Shown: positions 1 through 9,145 of the stretch, in pieces | Numbering within the stretch: the stretch's first letter is position 1 | How the letters are laid out: each line of letters opens with the position of its first letter | Assembly (NCBI GenBank): GCA_977006965.1 | Contig: OZ345372.1 | Span: forward strand, 744,001-808,000 | DNA from: Phymatolithon calcareum | Lineage: Eukaryota > Rhodophyta > Florideophyceae > Hapalidiales | Length of the DNA: 64,000 nt | Direction of reading: 5' to 3' | Made by a program: the position numbers and the translations under genes | The notes under the pieces: model-generated | Seen by the model: only the letters and a program-made list of their open reading frames with translations | What the model was told of the DNA's origin: nothing | Databases searched by the model: none

Positions 1-1034
1 GCCACGCGCTAAGACGCCTAAGTCGCCCGACAGCGTCCGGCGCCACAACCGGTGGCCGCTTGGAAGAACCCTTAGGCGTGCGACGACCGGGCCAAGGACG
101 TCTTCCGGATGATTTCCATGCGACCCTCTCACCGGGTTGCACCACGCGGCGCTACGCTGCGAGAGACCGAGATCCTGTGCCTCAGATTCGCGGGCGGACA
201 TACCCGGCGGCGGTTGAAAACGCGGAGCCATGCGGCGCAGGGTCGAAAGCTTGCGCGATAGTCTCAGCGGAGCGCACAGTCGCCAGCAACTGCTTCAGAG
301 TCTGAACATCGCCGATCAAAATCCTTCTATCAAGCAGGACGCCGAAGAAACCTTGATCTCCAGCACACGCATCGCAAGCTTGCAGACGCGTTCACAAGGA
401 GGCACGCACTTCGGAACGTGCCTGAACCGAGACGTGAACTGCGTGTGAGGCAGCGTACAGCGTAAGGAAATCTTTTGTACACCGGCTGTCCGTTTCCCAC
501 AAGGACTTGTGCGATATCTGATTTCTCGGCAGAAGGTGGACAGGTGAGCTTTTCGAGTTGGCAGCCGGCGTTTTTTTGCTGACCACCCACCCACCCTTCA
601 TAGTCTAGGGTAGTAGTAGTGAAGCTATCGCACGGCTACAACTACGGCAATCCGGTTCTCCGGCAAGCGGTGCTTGTCCGGGAGGAGGTTCCTATGAGTT
701 ACAGGACGGTGTCCGAGAACTCTAGTAAGGAGAAGCGCGACACAGCTCGCCTTCTCTGGGGAGCTAGACCGTTGGACGCCGTGAAAGCTAAGTCGCCAAA
801 ATTTCGGTATTATGTTTCCAGTAAAACCGCAGATCTTTTTAAAGTCTTTCAAGCAGGCAGTCTCCAAGCCTACCTCGCTATCACAATGTGCTTTAACATT
901 CCTTTGTAGCCGCTTCATACTCTTTTTCTTAGATGTTCAGTCGTCATGGATACGAAGTACCTTCTCGACATATTCCTTATACAGCTTGCACTCTTAGACT
1001 CATTCCGTGCTTCGCATACTCTACATCCCCTCTG
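1..1034. other. Intergenic, no gene recognised
   Basis: No open frame here reads like a conserved protein; overlapping short frames on both strands are the only coding signal. A short run of CCCA units lies near 585. I see no RNA gene. Confidence 0.5.
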
Positions 1035-1262
1035 TCTGGGCACGGTGTAACTGGCTTGAACACATTCTTACAAGGGACGAGCGCCTCATGGTCCGCCTGG
1101 TGCTGCTACAATGCTTCAGATCAACGCCAGAATCTTTGGCGACGTACTTGGACTAGACGCGAAAGCCGCGGTCAAACTCGCTAGCGATAGGATAGAATGG
1201 AAGAAACTTAGGCCCTCGAATCGCTGCTAGCTCCATCAGGGGAAAAGGCAAAATGTATGAAT
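1035..1262 (+). mobile_element. Non-LTR retrotransposon 3' tail (copy 1)
   Basis: Translation in shifting frames gives WNWLEHIL, then a VLLQCFRSTPESL stretch, then EWKKLRPSNRC and a stop. This is the signature of the C-terminal tail of a LINE reverse transcriptase ORF (R..RWLGHILRM type). The sequence ends with a conserved ATCAGGGGAAAAGGCAAAAT block followed by short ATGA repeats, as LINE 3' ends often do. It matches the tail at 61080-61340 closely, including the terminal block. It is 5'-truncated and frameshifted, so a dead copy. Confidence 0.7.
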
Positions 1263-1704
1263 GAATGGGCACGGTGTGCTACCGACGCACTCCTACAGCT
1301 AATTGCGATCGCTTTTTTAATCGGGAGGATCGTAAGTTTCTATTTATCGAGTGTCGAGTCAATAACCCACCAAGAATTCGCTGCAACTTTATATTGGAAA
1401 TGCCAGCACACGTAGTCGACCGCGCCGCCTTAAGCATCCATGGATGTCTAGATGAAACCAGAAAAGTTTCTGGAACACACTCCGGAAATACTGGACGTAA
1501 TTCTTGCGCGTCTCGCGAATCCTTTTGTCGTGAGATTTCTAGTCTTGATCAGCCGCAGATAGACGACATAGCTGGCTCTCCCAGAGTAGCCTAGATCATT
1601 GACTCTTTCACCACAAAATCACTCCGACTGCCGCACCGTTGACGACGTGACTAGATGTTTTTGGAGTGCGCTGTCGAAATTTAATTGAAGTGGACACGAC
1701 ACTA
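1263..1704. other. Intergenic, no gene recognised
   Basis: A short frame at 1265-1594 has no recognisable domain and no neighbouring support. Nothing else seen. Confidence 0.45.
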
Positions 1705-1705
1705 C

Positions 1706-1751
1706 AAACACACGCTTGGGTAAACTTAAAAGTTTGCCCAAGCGTGTTTTT
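1706..1751. repeat. Short inverted repeat (hairpin)
   Basis: Two arms of about 18 bp (1710-1727 and 1730-1747) pair around a 2-base loop with one G-T mismatch; pairing resumes outside one mispair. The core is CACGCTTGGG...CCCAAGCGTG. It lies directly before the R1 repeat fragment. It may be a miniature fold-back remnant. Confidence 0.7.
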
Positions 1752-1990
1752 AAATCATGGCACAATATTGGCTCCATAATATGCATTCGACTGCCGTTTC
1801 CATGGATATCAAAGGCCTTCAGTATCCGATGGACAAGTCTTCACAAAGGGTATATACCGGGACGTATGCCTCGAGATATACGCCGAAGAACGTTTATCAA
1901 ATCATCGAAGCAGGGACGAATACGAATTTCCGACGTGTGGAGGCGCAAATGGCACACAATGAACCACGTGTACAATACTGTTTGACCACA
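1752..1990 (+). repeat. R1 dispersed repeat, fragment 1
   Basis: Shares blocks such as AATCATGGCA, ATTGGCTCCA, TCGACTGCCGTTTCC and GGGACGTATGCCTCGAG with sequences at 4020-4260 and 12665-12900 and with the opposite strand at 9995-10290. Two of those copies sit upstream of PGR5-like sequences. This copy has no PGR5-like gene after it. One frame reads KGIYRDVCLE, close to KEGICRDVCLEAFW of another copy. Confidence 0.65.
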
Positions 1991-2114
1991 GCACCGTTTC
2001 GTCGCACGACTATCCGTTTCACTGGGTGTCCTCGATCTCATCATGCCCAGCTCGTAGCCCTCAGTAGCCGCCATGAGAGCCGATCTAGCGGCGACCAACG
2101 GTGAACCGAAACCG

Positions 2115-2211
2115 AGCTGTTTATTGCCCTCTAAAGGCAACAGTATTGATCCTCTTGTAAACAAGAGTTAAGAGAAACCCGTATGAACACGGTAGAGGCA
2201 CTAGACATAGT
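2115..2211 (+). repeat. Left terminal inverted repeat of Fanzor element
   Basis: 97 bp, gapless against the reverse complement of 3181-3277. The ATG of the nuclease ORF (2183) lies inside this repeat. Confidence 0.8.
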
Positions 2212-3110
2212 GCCCACCAGTCTTGACGTGCGCAACAAGAAGGGTTACCGCTACATCACGGACAAGTACGACGTAAAAAATCATGCGAAGGGAGTGTTCA
2301 AAGACAGCAAATCGATTCCTGGACACATCAAGGGCGACATCATCGCTATTGGTTTCGACCCCGGTCTGTTCAAAGTGCCCACGACGACAAGAGGAACAAT
2401 CAGTTTTCCAGTCGGGGACTTCAAGTCGTCTGCATTCGCGCAGTTTGGTACCAGCTTTCCGACCAAGAGGTACCGTCGTGACAACCTGTCCATCCATTCG
2501 CAGAATTTCGAAAAGAAGAGGCGAGAAAACGTCCCTGCTTACCAAGCTGCCGTGCAGCGATTCAGTGACGTGACGCTGAATGAGGCGGGGAAAGCGCGAG
2601 CGTACGCCAAGGTTGTGCACGAGACGTTGCCGGAGATGATGGAAGAGCTTCTAAGTCCGCTGCGGCGACGCAAAAGATTTGCGCGGTTCTGTGCCGGGCA
2701 AAGAGCGATCCATCTCCTGGCGACATCACTTCTGTTCGACGAGGAACAAGTTGAGCTGCGGCGGTTGAAGGGCCCACAGAAGAGGCAGAAGAAGGAGCTG
2801 TACGGTCGCTCCGGGGTCGTTTTCTTCGGCAATGCTGAGTACAGGTTTGCGAAAAGCGGACCTGCTCCGCGGAAGAAGCTGATTCGGGCTTTGGCGAAGA
2901 TGTGTCCTGTAGTGCTAACAGACGAATACCGTACGTCTGCACGTTGTCGTGGATGCGGGAAGGCTACGCAAAAGGGTGAAGGTTTTCGTGCGTTACACTC
3001 TACAGCAGTTAAACGGGCGAGAACTCCGGCGCTGTCAGCCACATTGACAGGGAGGTGAACGCCGCGAGCAATATAGGAACATGTGATGTCCGCATGCTTC
3101 TTGGAAAAGA
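2183..3110 (+). pseudogene. Fanzor / TnpB-family RNA-guided nuclease, 5'-truncated and frameshifted
   Basis: The main frame (2183-3058, 291 codons) shows the RuvC core of the Fanzor/TnpB family in order. RuvC-I reads IIAIGFDPG (about residues 53-61). A basic bridge region includes RRKRFARFCAGQRA. A GVVFFGNAEYRF strand precedes RuvC-II, which reads VVLTDEYRTS with its catalytic Glu kept. The first Cys pair of the zinc ribbon, CRGCG, follows. The frame then goes wrong: the second zinc-ribbon part (RRC) sits in the +1 frame and RuvC-III (IDREVNAASNIG, 3050-3085) in the +2 frame, followed by an RPEYL block typical of family C-termini. At least two frameshifts are implied. Only about 50 residues precede RuvC-I, so the WED/REC-like N-terminus is missing. 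Family members cut DNA guided by an omega RNA, usually transcribed from the element's own end; this copy should be inactive. Confidence 0.8.
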
Positions 3111-3180
3111 GCGTCCGGAGTATCTGTGTCTAGGTCTTACTGGTCCCACTATTTTTTCTGTTTATAAGCTGGCATGCATA

Positions 3181-3277
3181 AGTATGTCTGGTGCCTCTAC
3201 TGTGTTCATACGGGTTGCTCCTAACTCTTGTTTACAAGGGGAGGAACACTGTAGCCTTCAGAGGGCAATAAACATCT
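3181..3277 (-). repeat. Right terminal inverted repeat of Fanzor element
   Basis: Reverse complement matches 2115-2211. In TnpB/Fanzor elements the guide RNA commonly comes from the region downstream of the ORF that runs into this end; I cannot identify an RNA fold here. Confidence 0.8.
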
Positions 3278-3282
3278 AAAGA

Positions 3283-3540
3283 AGTGGTCTGCATTTCCCT
3301 CAACTGAGTTCGGAGCGCTTCAAGGGTCTAAGTTTTGTCCATTCTCGGATTAGAGTGGAGAAGCCAAACGCTGAAGCGCCTTCCCCGCCTCCTGGACGTC
3401 CAACTCCGGACGCCTCCACTCGCAGCAACAGAGGGGATACTGTTCTTCTAGGCGATGCGTGCATTACAGGACACGAAGATCGGCGCATGGCATTACAAAT
3501 GCGTGACGTAAAAGAGATGGACAGCAAGAAAAACATTAAA
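3283..3540 (-). mobile_element. Non-LTR retrotransposon 3' tail (copy 2)
   Basis: Read on the minus strand the frame ends IREWTKLRPLKRSELS, and the DNA ends with AACTCAGTTGAGGGAAATGCAGA. This matches the tails at about 5995-6065 and 38265-38335. The 5' part shares the GGACGTCCAGGAGGC...GGGAAGGCGC block with 38130-38165. Its 3' end lies about 5 bp from the right end of the Fanzor element, so one inserted next to the other. Confidence 0.7.
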
Positions 3541-3575
3541 CTCTCAAAGAGAGCATCGTACGGGGGTTAAGACTG

Positions 3576-4015
3576 GTGTTTCGGCCACTAAACCTCCAAC
3601 TCGAAATGCTCAGCATAGATTTGAAGTCGTCGATTTCTAGCGGCGAAGCAATAACTGGACTACGTCTCACAACACCAGCTCTGGAACTACAGCTTTTGAT
3701 GGATGGACATAGTCCCTGTAGGGCACTGCGGGAACGCGAACTAAGCTCTAACTGCAAGGCTGTACTCTGTTCCGGACCGAAACACGCTGTTCTGCTCTAC
3801 TCTTGGCAATTCTCTCTTCTTTCATACTTTATTCTTAGCTTTACAATCCTCATTGGTGTTGCTCAGCGGCAAGGATATGACATAGCCACCTATTTCGGAA
3901 CGGGTCACGTTGTTAACACTCTCACCACAAAAAACTCTTCCGTAGCAAGACCAATTGCTCAATGCATGGCGGTTCGCTCGAGTACCCCAACGAAATGTTA
4001 TCACACACCGTACGA
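3576..4015. other. Intergenic, no gene recognised
   Basis: A 156-codon frame at 3576-4046 runs into the R1 repeat and has no recognisable motif. I treat it as chance. Confidence 0.4.
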
Positions 4016-4260
4016 CACACATAAATACCTGGTTGGCCAAACTTGAAATCATGGCAGATAATTGGCTCCAATAGAAGTTTTCGACTGCCGTTTCCGGGAA
4101 TATCTGAGGCTTTCCGGAACTGCTGAGCACCCCCTCATAGAGGACATATGTCAGGACATATGCCTCGAGGACCTCGAGGCATAATACATCTGGTAGATTC
4201 AAATTGCCTGCACAGCGACTGAACCTCAAACCAACACTCTTACGGTAGCCAATGTCAAAC
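4016..4260 (+). repeat. R1 dispersed repeat, upstream of PGR5-like copy A
   Basis: Starts near CCTGGTTGGCCAAACTT and keeps the ATTGGCTCCA, GACTGCCGTTTCC and GGACATATGCCTCGAGG blocks of the family. It ends about 180 bp before the ATG of the PGR5-like gene at 4439, so it forms part of that gene's upstream region. The copy at 12665 has the same position relative to the PGR5 remnant. Confidence 0.7.
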
Positions 4261-4305
4261 TTCATTTCCGATCCAGAATTAAAGTCAGATGCGACCGACT
4301 GAAGT

Positions 4306-4314
4306 CTATATAAG
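4306..4314 (+). promoter_or_regulatory. TATA box of PGR5-like copy A
   Basis: CTATATAAG, about 130 bp before the ATG. Comparable TATA elements occur 95-152 bp before the other copies. Confidence 0.6.
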
Positions 4315-4438
4315 CTGACATTGAATAAACGTAGGACAGAAAAAAGTCGTAGTATTCTCAGCATATCAACATCTGTACCATTCTCTCCCGCATTCCAGAT
4401 TTCACCGGCATTCACGCAGAAGAAGAAGGTCAATCGAA

Positions 4439-4786
4439 ATGGCACCTCAAGCATTCATCACTGGCATGCCTGTTGTAGGCTGCAAGACCTCATTCACGTC
4501 ACCGGCCGTCTGCAAACGCCAACCACACCGCCACTCCTCATCTGATGGACGCGCACAATGGACAATGGGCAAGGTGGCCAAGTTTGGCCCATTCACGCCT
4601 GCCGTAATCGCAACAAAGCTCGTGATCGGTGAGAAGAACCTGAACAAGTTGCGCGGGAAAGGCATTGCATTGCATTCGCAGGCCATCACTTCGTTTTGTG
4701 AATTCACAGGTGCTGGACCGAAGACGCGGCAGAGTCTTATCCGAACGGCGAAGAACAATGGCAGCACTCTCGGTTTTCTCTCTTGA
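4439..4786 (+). CDS. PGR5-like protein, copy A (plastid, cyclic electron flow)
   Basis: 115 residues, intact and intronless. The C-terminal part from KFGPFTPAV (about 48) to GFLS matches the PROTON GRADIENT REGULATION 5 family: LRGKGIALHSQAIT (about 71-84), a Cys in FCEF (87), KTRQSLIRTAKNNG and the terminal LGFLS. Land-plant PGR5 has the same LRGKAIALHSQ...RQGLIRLAKKNG..LGFL pattern. PGR5 is a small stromal/thylakoid-associated protein needed for the antimycin-sensitive ferredoxin-dependent cyclic flow around photosystem I. Residues 1 to about 45 start MAPQAFITGMP and are Ser/Thr/Pro/Lys rich without acids, a good plastid transit peptide with the early Phe seen in red-lineage leaders. It differs from copy D at about two mature positions but more in the leader, suggesting recent duplication or gene conversion. 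Confidence 0.85.
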   Translation: MAPQAFITGMPVVGCKTSFTSPAVCKRQPHRHSSSDGRAQWTMGKVAKFGPFTPAVIATKLVIGEKNLNKLRGKGIALHSQAITSFCEFTGAGPKTRQSLIRTAKNNGSTLGFLS

Positions 4787-5775
4787 AAACAAATGCCGTC
4801 AGACTAACTGCATACTGTACTTCGCCTAGAGTGACCTAAGGGGTAGTTGGGTTTATTTTATGTTTGTCGAATAAACTAAGACACTTTTGTCACATGACGA
4901 CGCTCTTCTTATGCGCGCTTGTGTTCCCATGTCCTGCGTTTTGGCTGAACACACGTTAGAGGCGCTGAGGCGGTCCAGACACTCCTCTTTCTACCTGTGT
5001 GCAGTTTTCCAGTGTGCAATCCCGGAGATACCAACAATGTATTACTTTTTTCTCCTGCACATCTTGCAAACCTTCATCGCCAAGTTTTCACGAACTTAAG
5101 ATAATTCTGCTTTTTCCTGGCATTAAAATCAGCGCTCCTCTGCTCCAACTACGCCATTTTTCGAAATCTTGCTCTATTTCCTATTCCTCATAAACCAAAG
5201 ATGATTAAACGTGATAAATCAGTGATGACCGAGATGAATCTGTTTCATGTTACAGAAAAGGCATCGCCTCCAGTTGTCCGTTTCCCTCGCTTCTAGAAGA
5301 AAACAAATTCCAGCTATCTTAGCACTACGATACCTTTCGTCTCCCCAATCATTCACAATTGCGGAACCCAAGTTCCAGCTTTTTATCACCACACACGGTT
5401 CGAATGATCATTGGTTACATAAAAACTCTGGGACTGTCTTCTATGACTGCTACGGGCACGTGCGCAGTCTATGACGGTCAGAACGCGTCCTACTTCGTGA
5501 AGGTACTGCTTTCGCAGGCTCGTCGTGTAGATCTCGAGCCAAAAATCTTGCTTGTTCTTGAGCACTAAAATGCCGCAAGCAGCACCTGAACCACCTATCG
5601 ATTTTTGTGCGAATCGCAAGCAGTGGACTTTTCTGGAGACTTCTGTCGAGACGTGCGCGATGTGAATGCGAAAGAAGGGGTAAACAGCGCTCTTTTCTCA
5701 ATTTCTCGGGTCTGGAACTCATAGAGCAACTTGCCAATTTTTATTATGCACAGAGAACATTATGCATCCAAAATG
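4787..5775. other. Intergenic, no gene recognised
   Basis: AT-richer spacer after PGR5-like copy A. Several short frames have no family resemblance. Confidence 0.45.
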
Positions 5776-5779
5776 CAAT

Positions 5780-6105
5780 CCAAGACACTGGACGAACGGT
5801 GGCAGAAGAGGCCCAAGGAGCCTCATTCAGCACCGTCATGCACGCCAGAGATCAGCGATGGAAATGGCTCGGCACATTCTTCGAATGGACGAGTATCGCA
5901 CGGTACGCCAAGTGTTAATGCAGTGTGTCAAACCAACCCTGGAGTCACTCTTCAGCGACTTGCCCCACCGAAACGAATAAATAACTCTAATGTCGCACAG
6001 GATAACACAGAATGGAGAAAACTTAGACCCTCGAAGCGCTGCTAACCTCAGTTGGGGAAATGCAGAAGACATTACAACAAAATACCGCACGACAGTACAG
6101 TATCC
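5780..6105 (+). mobile_element. Non-LTR retrotransposon 3' tail (copy 3)
   Basis: Frames spell RDQRWKWLG, HILRMDEYRTVRQVLMQC and KPTLESLFSDLPHRNE, then NGEKLRPSKRC and a stop, the conserved C-terminus of a LINE reverse transcriptase ORF. The 3' end (CTGCTAACCTCAGTTGGGGAAATGCAGAAGAC) matches 38300-38335 almost base for base. It is 5'-truncated with a few frameshifts. Confidence 0.75.
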
Positions 6106-6640
6106 ATAATATGCCCTGTAGTTGCTAAAAGTATGCACTGTTCCGTAGAGGATCAGCAGTGAAGGCTCTCGTCAGATCTTTAGATAGAACACTCAGCAGT
6201 TCCCCAAATGTCGGCATATTGTAATGTGTGAAGCAAATTTAGACATTTCTGCCAGTTTGTAAACTACGGAAATCATGGCCAGTGGCCTTCAACTTTCGCT
6301 CATCACGTACAAACTCGCTTGTATGACGGCAACGTCGGCCTACCGTATGGCCGATCGTTCACAAAGAGGTACGTATGACGGCGCTGTTGCGCGTACCCCG
6401 CATTAGAAAGAGTGGCGCATGGAACCACATTGTGTCCTACTTGCCCGAATTGCATCTGTCGATGAGACGCACCTTTTTCATCCGTTCGAATTCATGTATT
6501 GCTGTAAACTTTGAACTTGACATGATCCACACTACCTAACCTCACACTGCTGTTTTCGGGGTATAATCTTCGCCAAGTCATGTTCTTCCATTGACACGCG
6601 ATTTCAGTGGCCGCGACGCCGACGGAGCAAATAGCCGGAG
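6106..6640. other. Intergenic, no gene recognised
   Basis: Spacer between a LINE tail and the promoter of PGR5-like copy B. Nothing recognised. Confidence 0.45.
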
Positions 6641-6642
6641 CA

Positions 6643-6650
6643 CTTATAAG
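6643..6650 (+). promoter_or_regulatory. TATA box of PGR5-like copy B
   Basis: CTTATAAG, about 100 bp before the ATG and followed by CCGATATCAG. Copy D has the matching TTATATACCGATCAG arrangement, so the core promoters are related. Confidence 0.6.
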
Positions 6651-6748
6651 CCGATATCAGTGTCCGGTCACACGGAAAAGCAAACCACAGCATCGCCACT
6701 CTTATCGCATTCTCCGAAATTTTGAAAGCACGTTTCGATTAAACCAAA

Positions 6749-7123
6749 ATGGCACCACAAGCGTTTGTCACAGGCATGCCCACCTTTGCGTCAAAGACCA
6801 CCTTCACGGCACCCTTCGTTTGTAACAGACCAGTGCAGCACTTCGCAGTTCCCGATCGTCGAGCCCAGTGGACAATGGCCAAGACGGTCAACACGTCCAA
6901 GCCATCCAAGACGGCCAAGTTCGGCCCATTCACTCCCGCCGTAATTGCAACCAAGTTCGTCATCGGAGACAAGAACCTCAACAAGCTTCGCGGGAAAGGT
7001 ATTGCTCTGCATTCGCAGGCAATTACCACATTCTGCGAAGTCATCGGAGCTGAGTCGAAGACGCGTCAGAGCCTTATCAGGGCGGCGAAGAAGAATGGGA
7101 ACACCCTCGGTTTTCTCTCCTAA
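6749..7123 (+). CDS. PGR5-like protein, copy B (with inserted segment)
   Basis: 124 residues, intact and intronless. Transit-like leader MAPQAFVTGMPTFASKTTF. The mature PGR5 core has FGPFTPAVIATKFVIGDKNLNKLRGKGIALHSQ, then TTFCEVIG, KTRQSLIRAAKKNG and LGFLS. It carries about nine extra residues (around TVNTSKPSK) between the WTMAK motif and the KFGPF start of the core, at the expected junction of leader and mature protein, so the insertion may only lengthen the leader or shift the processing site. The core differs from copies A and D at several positions (VIGAESK against FTGAGPK; AAKKNG, closer to the land-plant LAKKNG), so this is a diverged paralogue. Confidence 0.85.
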   Translation: MAPQAFVTGMPTFASKTTFTAPFVCNRPVQHFAVPDRRAQWTMAKTVNTSKPSKTAKFGPFTPAVIATKFVIGDKNLNKLRGKGIALHSQAITTFCEVIGAESKTRQSLIRAAKKNGNTLGFLS

Positions 7124-8585
7124 GCGAGAAAGATTATTTTATGTTGGTCGAAATTTGAGTGCTAGGAGAGGAACTAACTGTGTACTTGTTCGAGGAGAAT
7201 GTCTTGGAGGATAGCTTGTAATTATTTGAAGAAGTAAAATATAATGATTTCTGCCCATGGATACTTCGTTGTTACTCGATTTGCAGATGTGCAATCAATG
7301 CGGGATAACGATGATGAATCTGCCGTCCCGAAAGAGGCTCACAACGCAGTGCTTTATCGCTAACTATGTTCTACGTAATGATGGAAAATATAGTCGAAGT
7401 CGACATCCATCATGCCCACGTCAACTCGGGATGCACACACGTTTTTTCTCGTTCAACGTAGTGTCAGCCTGCCATCAACCCGAGGGCCTCGTAGTTGTAT
7501 GCAAATTATTCGTCTTACCATTGCAATTCATGCCAGTTGGTGGAACCTTGCGAAGCTCTCACTTAAAAAATAGAAGTAAGATAAAAAAGGTTGCTAAGGA
7601 GTTGTAGAGTCACATTAGACATCCTGAAACTCGATTTGTCTGTAGACTTCGCCAAGATAGAGTTATTTTGCCGCTGGGTGACGACGAAAGAGGAGATGCT
7701 GTGCTAGTCCGACAATCTCAGCACATGTCTGTGGGCCGTCTTGATGTACGTTCAAGGTGGAATAGGATGAAGCGGTAAGCTTAGGTGATCATACAGACGT
7801 ATCTTTGACGCGACAGCAGCGTGCAATCGTAATGTAGTGCGCGACATCAGCATTATAGCAATATGTTTTGAAATATCATGTCTATTCTAATGGCGAGGCA
7901 TCCATCAAATCGCCGTCCAGCAACGTGCTATAGGCGACAATCAGGGAGGATCTAAGGAACAGCGGGTGAAAGCAAACTCGGGGATATTAATAGTACAACA
8001 GAGTAGAACGTAGGTTCATTCAACCGGACGATATCACGTCGTCCAGTTGAGTGAACGTAAGCGCACAAACCTGAAAAATTAAAAATCAAACCATTGACGG
8101 TCAGCAAACGTGTAGAGACAAATTTGCACTTGGGAGTACCACCGACAAAGCACTAAGTTACTTGCAGAGGAATTTTCCAGGACCTCTTGGGTGGTCTCAG
8201 CTCGCTATGGACAGCTTTTCGTGAGCGGTGTTCTTGCGAGATTCCCCCACAGTGTTTTACATGCAATGTAAGCTATATGGCCACGTTTTCAGTCCTGTTT
8301 GATTATTGGTGACATAATAATGCAGAAAAGGCTTTTCGTTCTCCGACCGCCATGGAATCCTTTCCGGTAGCAGCTATGACGTCAACTGCCGTGTTTTCAG
8401 CTGATTATAAGGACACCGGTTCTTCTACGGAAACATCCCTGGAAGCCGTTCGTGTGCATTATCATCAAGTGACTGGTGCCGAAATTCCCTGGAAAACATA
8501 TCGGCCCCATGAACATTGTTTTACGGTGAAGAGTCGAATGTAAGGGACGGTCTCAAATTTAATGCTGATGGGGGACCTCCCTTAC
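7124..8585. other. Intergenic, no gene recognised
   Basis: About 1.46 kb. A 116-codon frame at 7257-7607 has no family features. Nothing else identified. Confidence 0.45.
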
Positions 8586-8682
8586 TCTATTTAAAATTCG
8601 AGGGAGACGAATCGATCGTCTGAGGCACTGCATTATCATCCGAGCTTGTAGTATCCCTCCCCAGAGCTGCAAGTGAATGAAA

Positions 8683-9145
8683 ATGGTAGCACAGGCTTTC
8701 ATCACCGGCATGCCCGCCTCCGGCCGCAAGAGCTCGTTCACGGTGCCGGCCTTGTGCGAGCGACCTGCAGTTCGCTACGCCATGTCCGATCGGCGCGCGC
8801 AGTGGGCAATGGGCAGGATGGCCAAGTTTGGTCCACTCACCCCAGCCGTGATCGCAACTAAACTTGTCATCGGCGAGAAGAAGTTGAACTCATTGCGAGG
8901 GAAAGGGATATCTCTTCTTCCTTTCTTTCTTTATTATGGATTATCAAAGATTCTCTTAACCTGCTGCACAGCCCCACTGTTACCGTAGCTTCCAGTTGAA
9001 CTATCCACAACTGCAGCTGTGTCAAACGGATCGATATTTGAACCCATTTGGGTGCCCTCATCAATCGAGCTTGAAATTTTGTCACGATGCCGATATTCTT
9101 GAGCATTGTTGCGCGCCAAGACAAGGAAGAGTCTCATAGGCGATC
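8683..9145 (+). pseudogene. PGR5-like copy C, interrupted by an insertion
   Basis: From 8683 the frame reads MVAQAFITGMPASGRKSSFT, then ERPA...RRAQWAMGRMAKFGPLTPAV, VIGEKKLNSLRGKGI. The match to the family stops at about 8911. It resumes faintly at about 9112 (CCAAGACAAGGAAGAGTCTCATAGGCG, corresponding to the codons of KTRQSLIR in the intact copies). The IALHSQAIT...CEF segment is lost and about 200 bp of foreign DNA replaces it. A TATTTAAA box lies 95 bp before the start (8588-8595). No functional PGR5 can be made from this locus. Confidence 0.8.
8911..9110 (-). mobile_element. Insertion in PGR5-like copy C (retroposon-like 3' fragment)
   Basis: Read on the minus strand it carries an open frame that ends IDEGTQMGSNIDPFD...VQQVKRIFDNP, then two stops, then a simple-repeat tail AATAAAGAAAGAAAGGAAG. 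A coding 3' end followed by a purine-rich tail at the junction fits a 5'-truncated retroposed copy of a LINE ORF or a host mRNA. The source protein is not recognised. Confidence 0.45.

Larger units (their letters stand above)
2115..3277 (+). mobile_element. TIR-bounded Fanzor (TnpB-like) transposon, decayed
   Basis: The two ends are inverted copies of one another: 2115-2211 on the plus strand matches the reverse complement of 3181-3277 over 97 positions without a gap, at roughly 80-85% identity by eye. Shared blocks include TGTTTATTGCCCTCT, CTTGTAAACAAGAGTTA and ACCCGTATGAACAC. If the mobile end is TTGCCCTCT, both sides are flanked by TA, which would fit a TA-target (Tc1/mariner-like) cut-and-paste element, but the inverted match runs about 7 bp further out, so the exact terminus is open. 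The only ORF inside is a Fanzor-family nuclease; no transposase is visible, so the element was probably non-autonomous. A LINE tail abuts its right end. Confidence 0.75.

Noticed and set aside
585-600. CCCA-rich run as a telomere-like repeat
   Set aside because: Only about three units, inside the window and not matching a known telomere motif.
1706-1751. Hairpin followed by T-run read as a rho-independent terminator
   Set aside because: The window is eukaryotic nuclear DNA; bacterial terminator rules do not apply. Kept as an inverted repeat.
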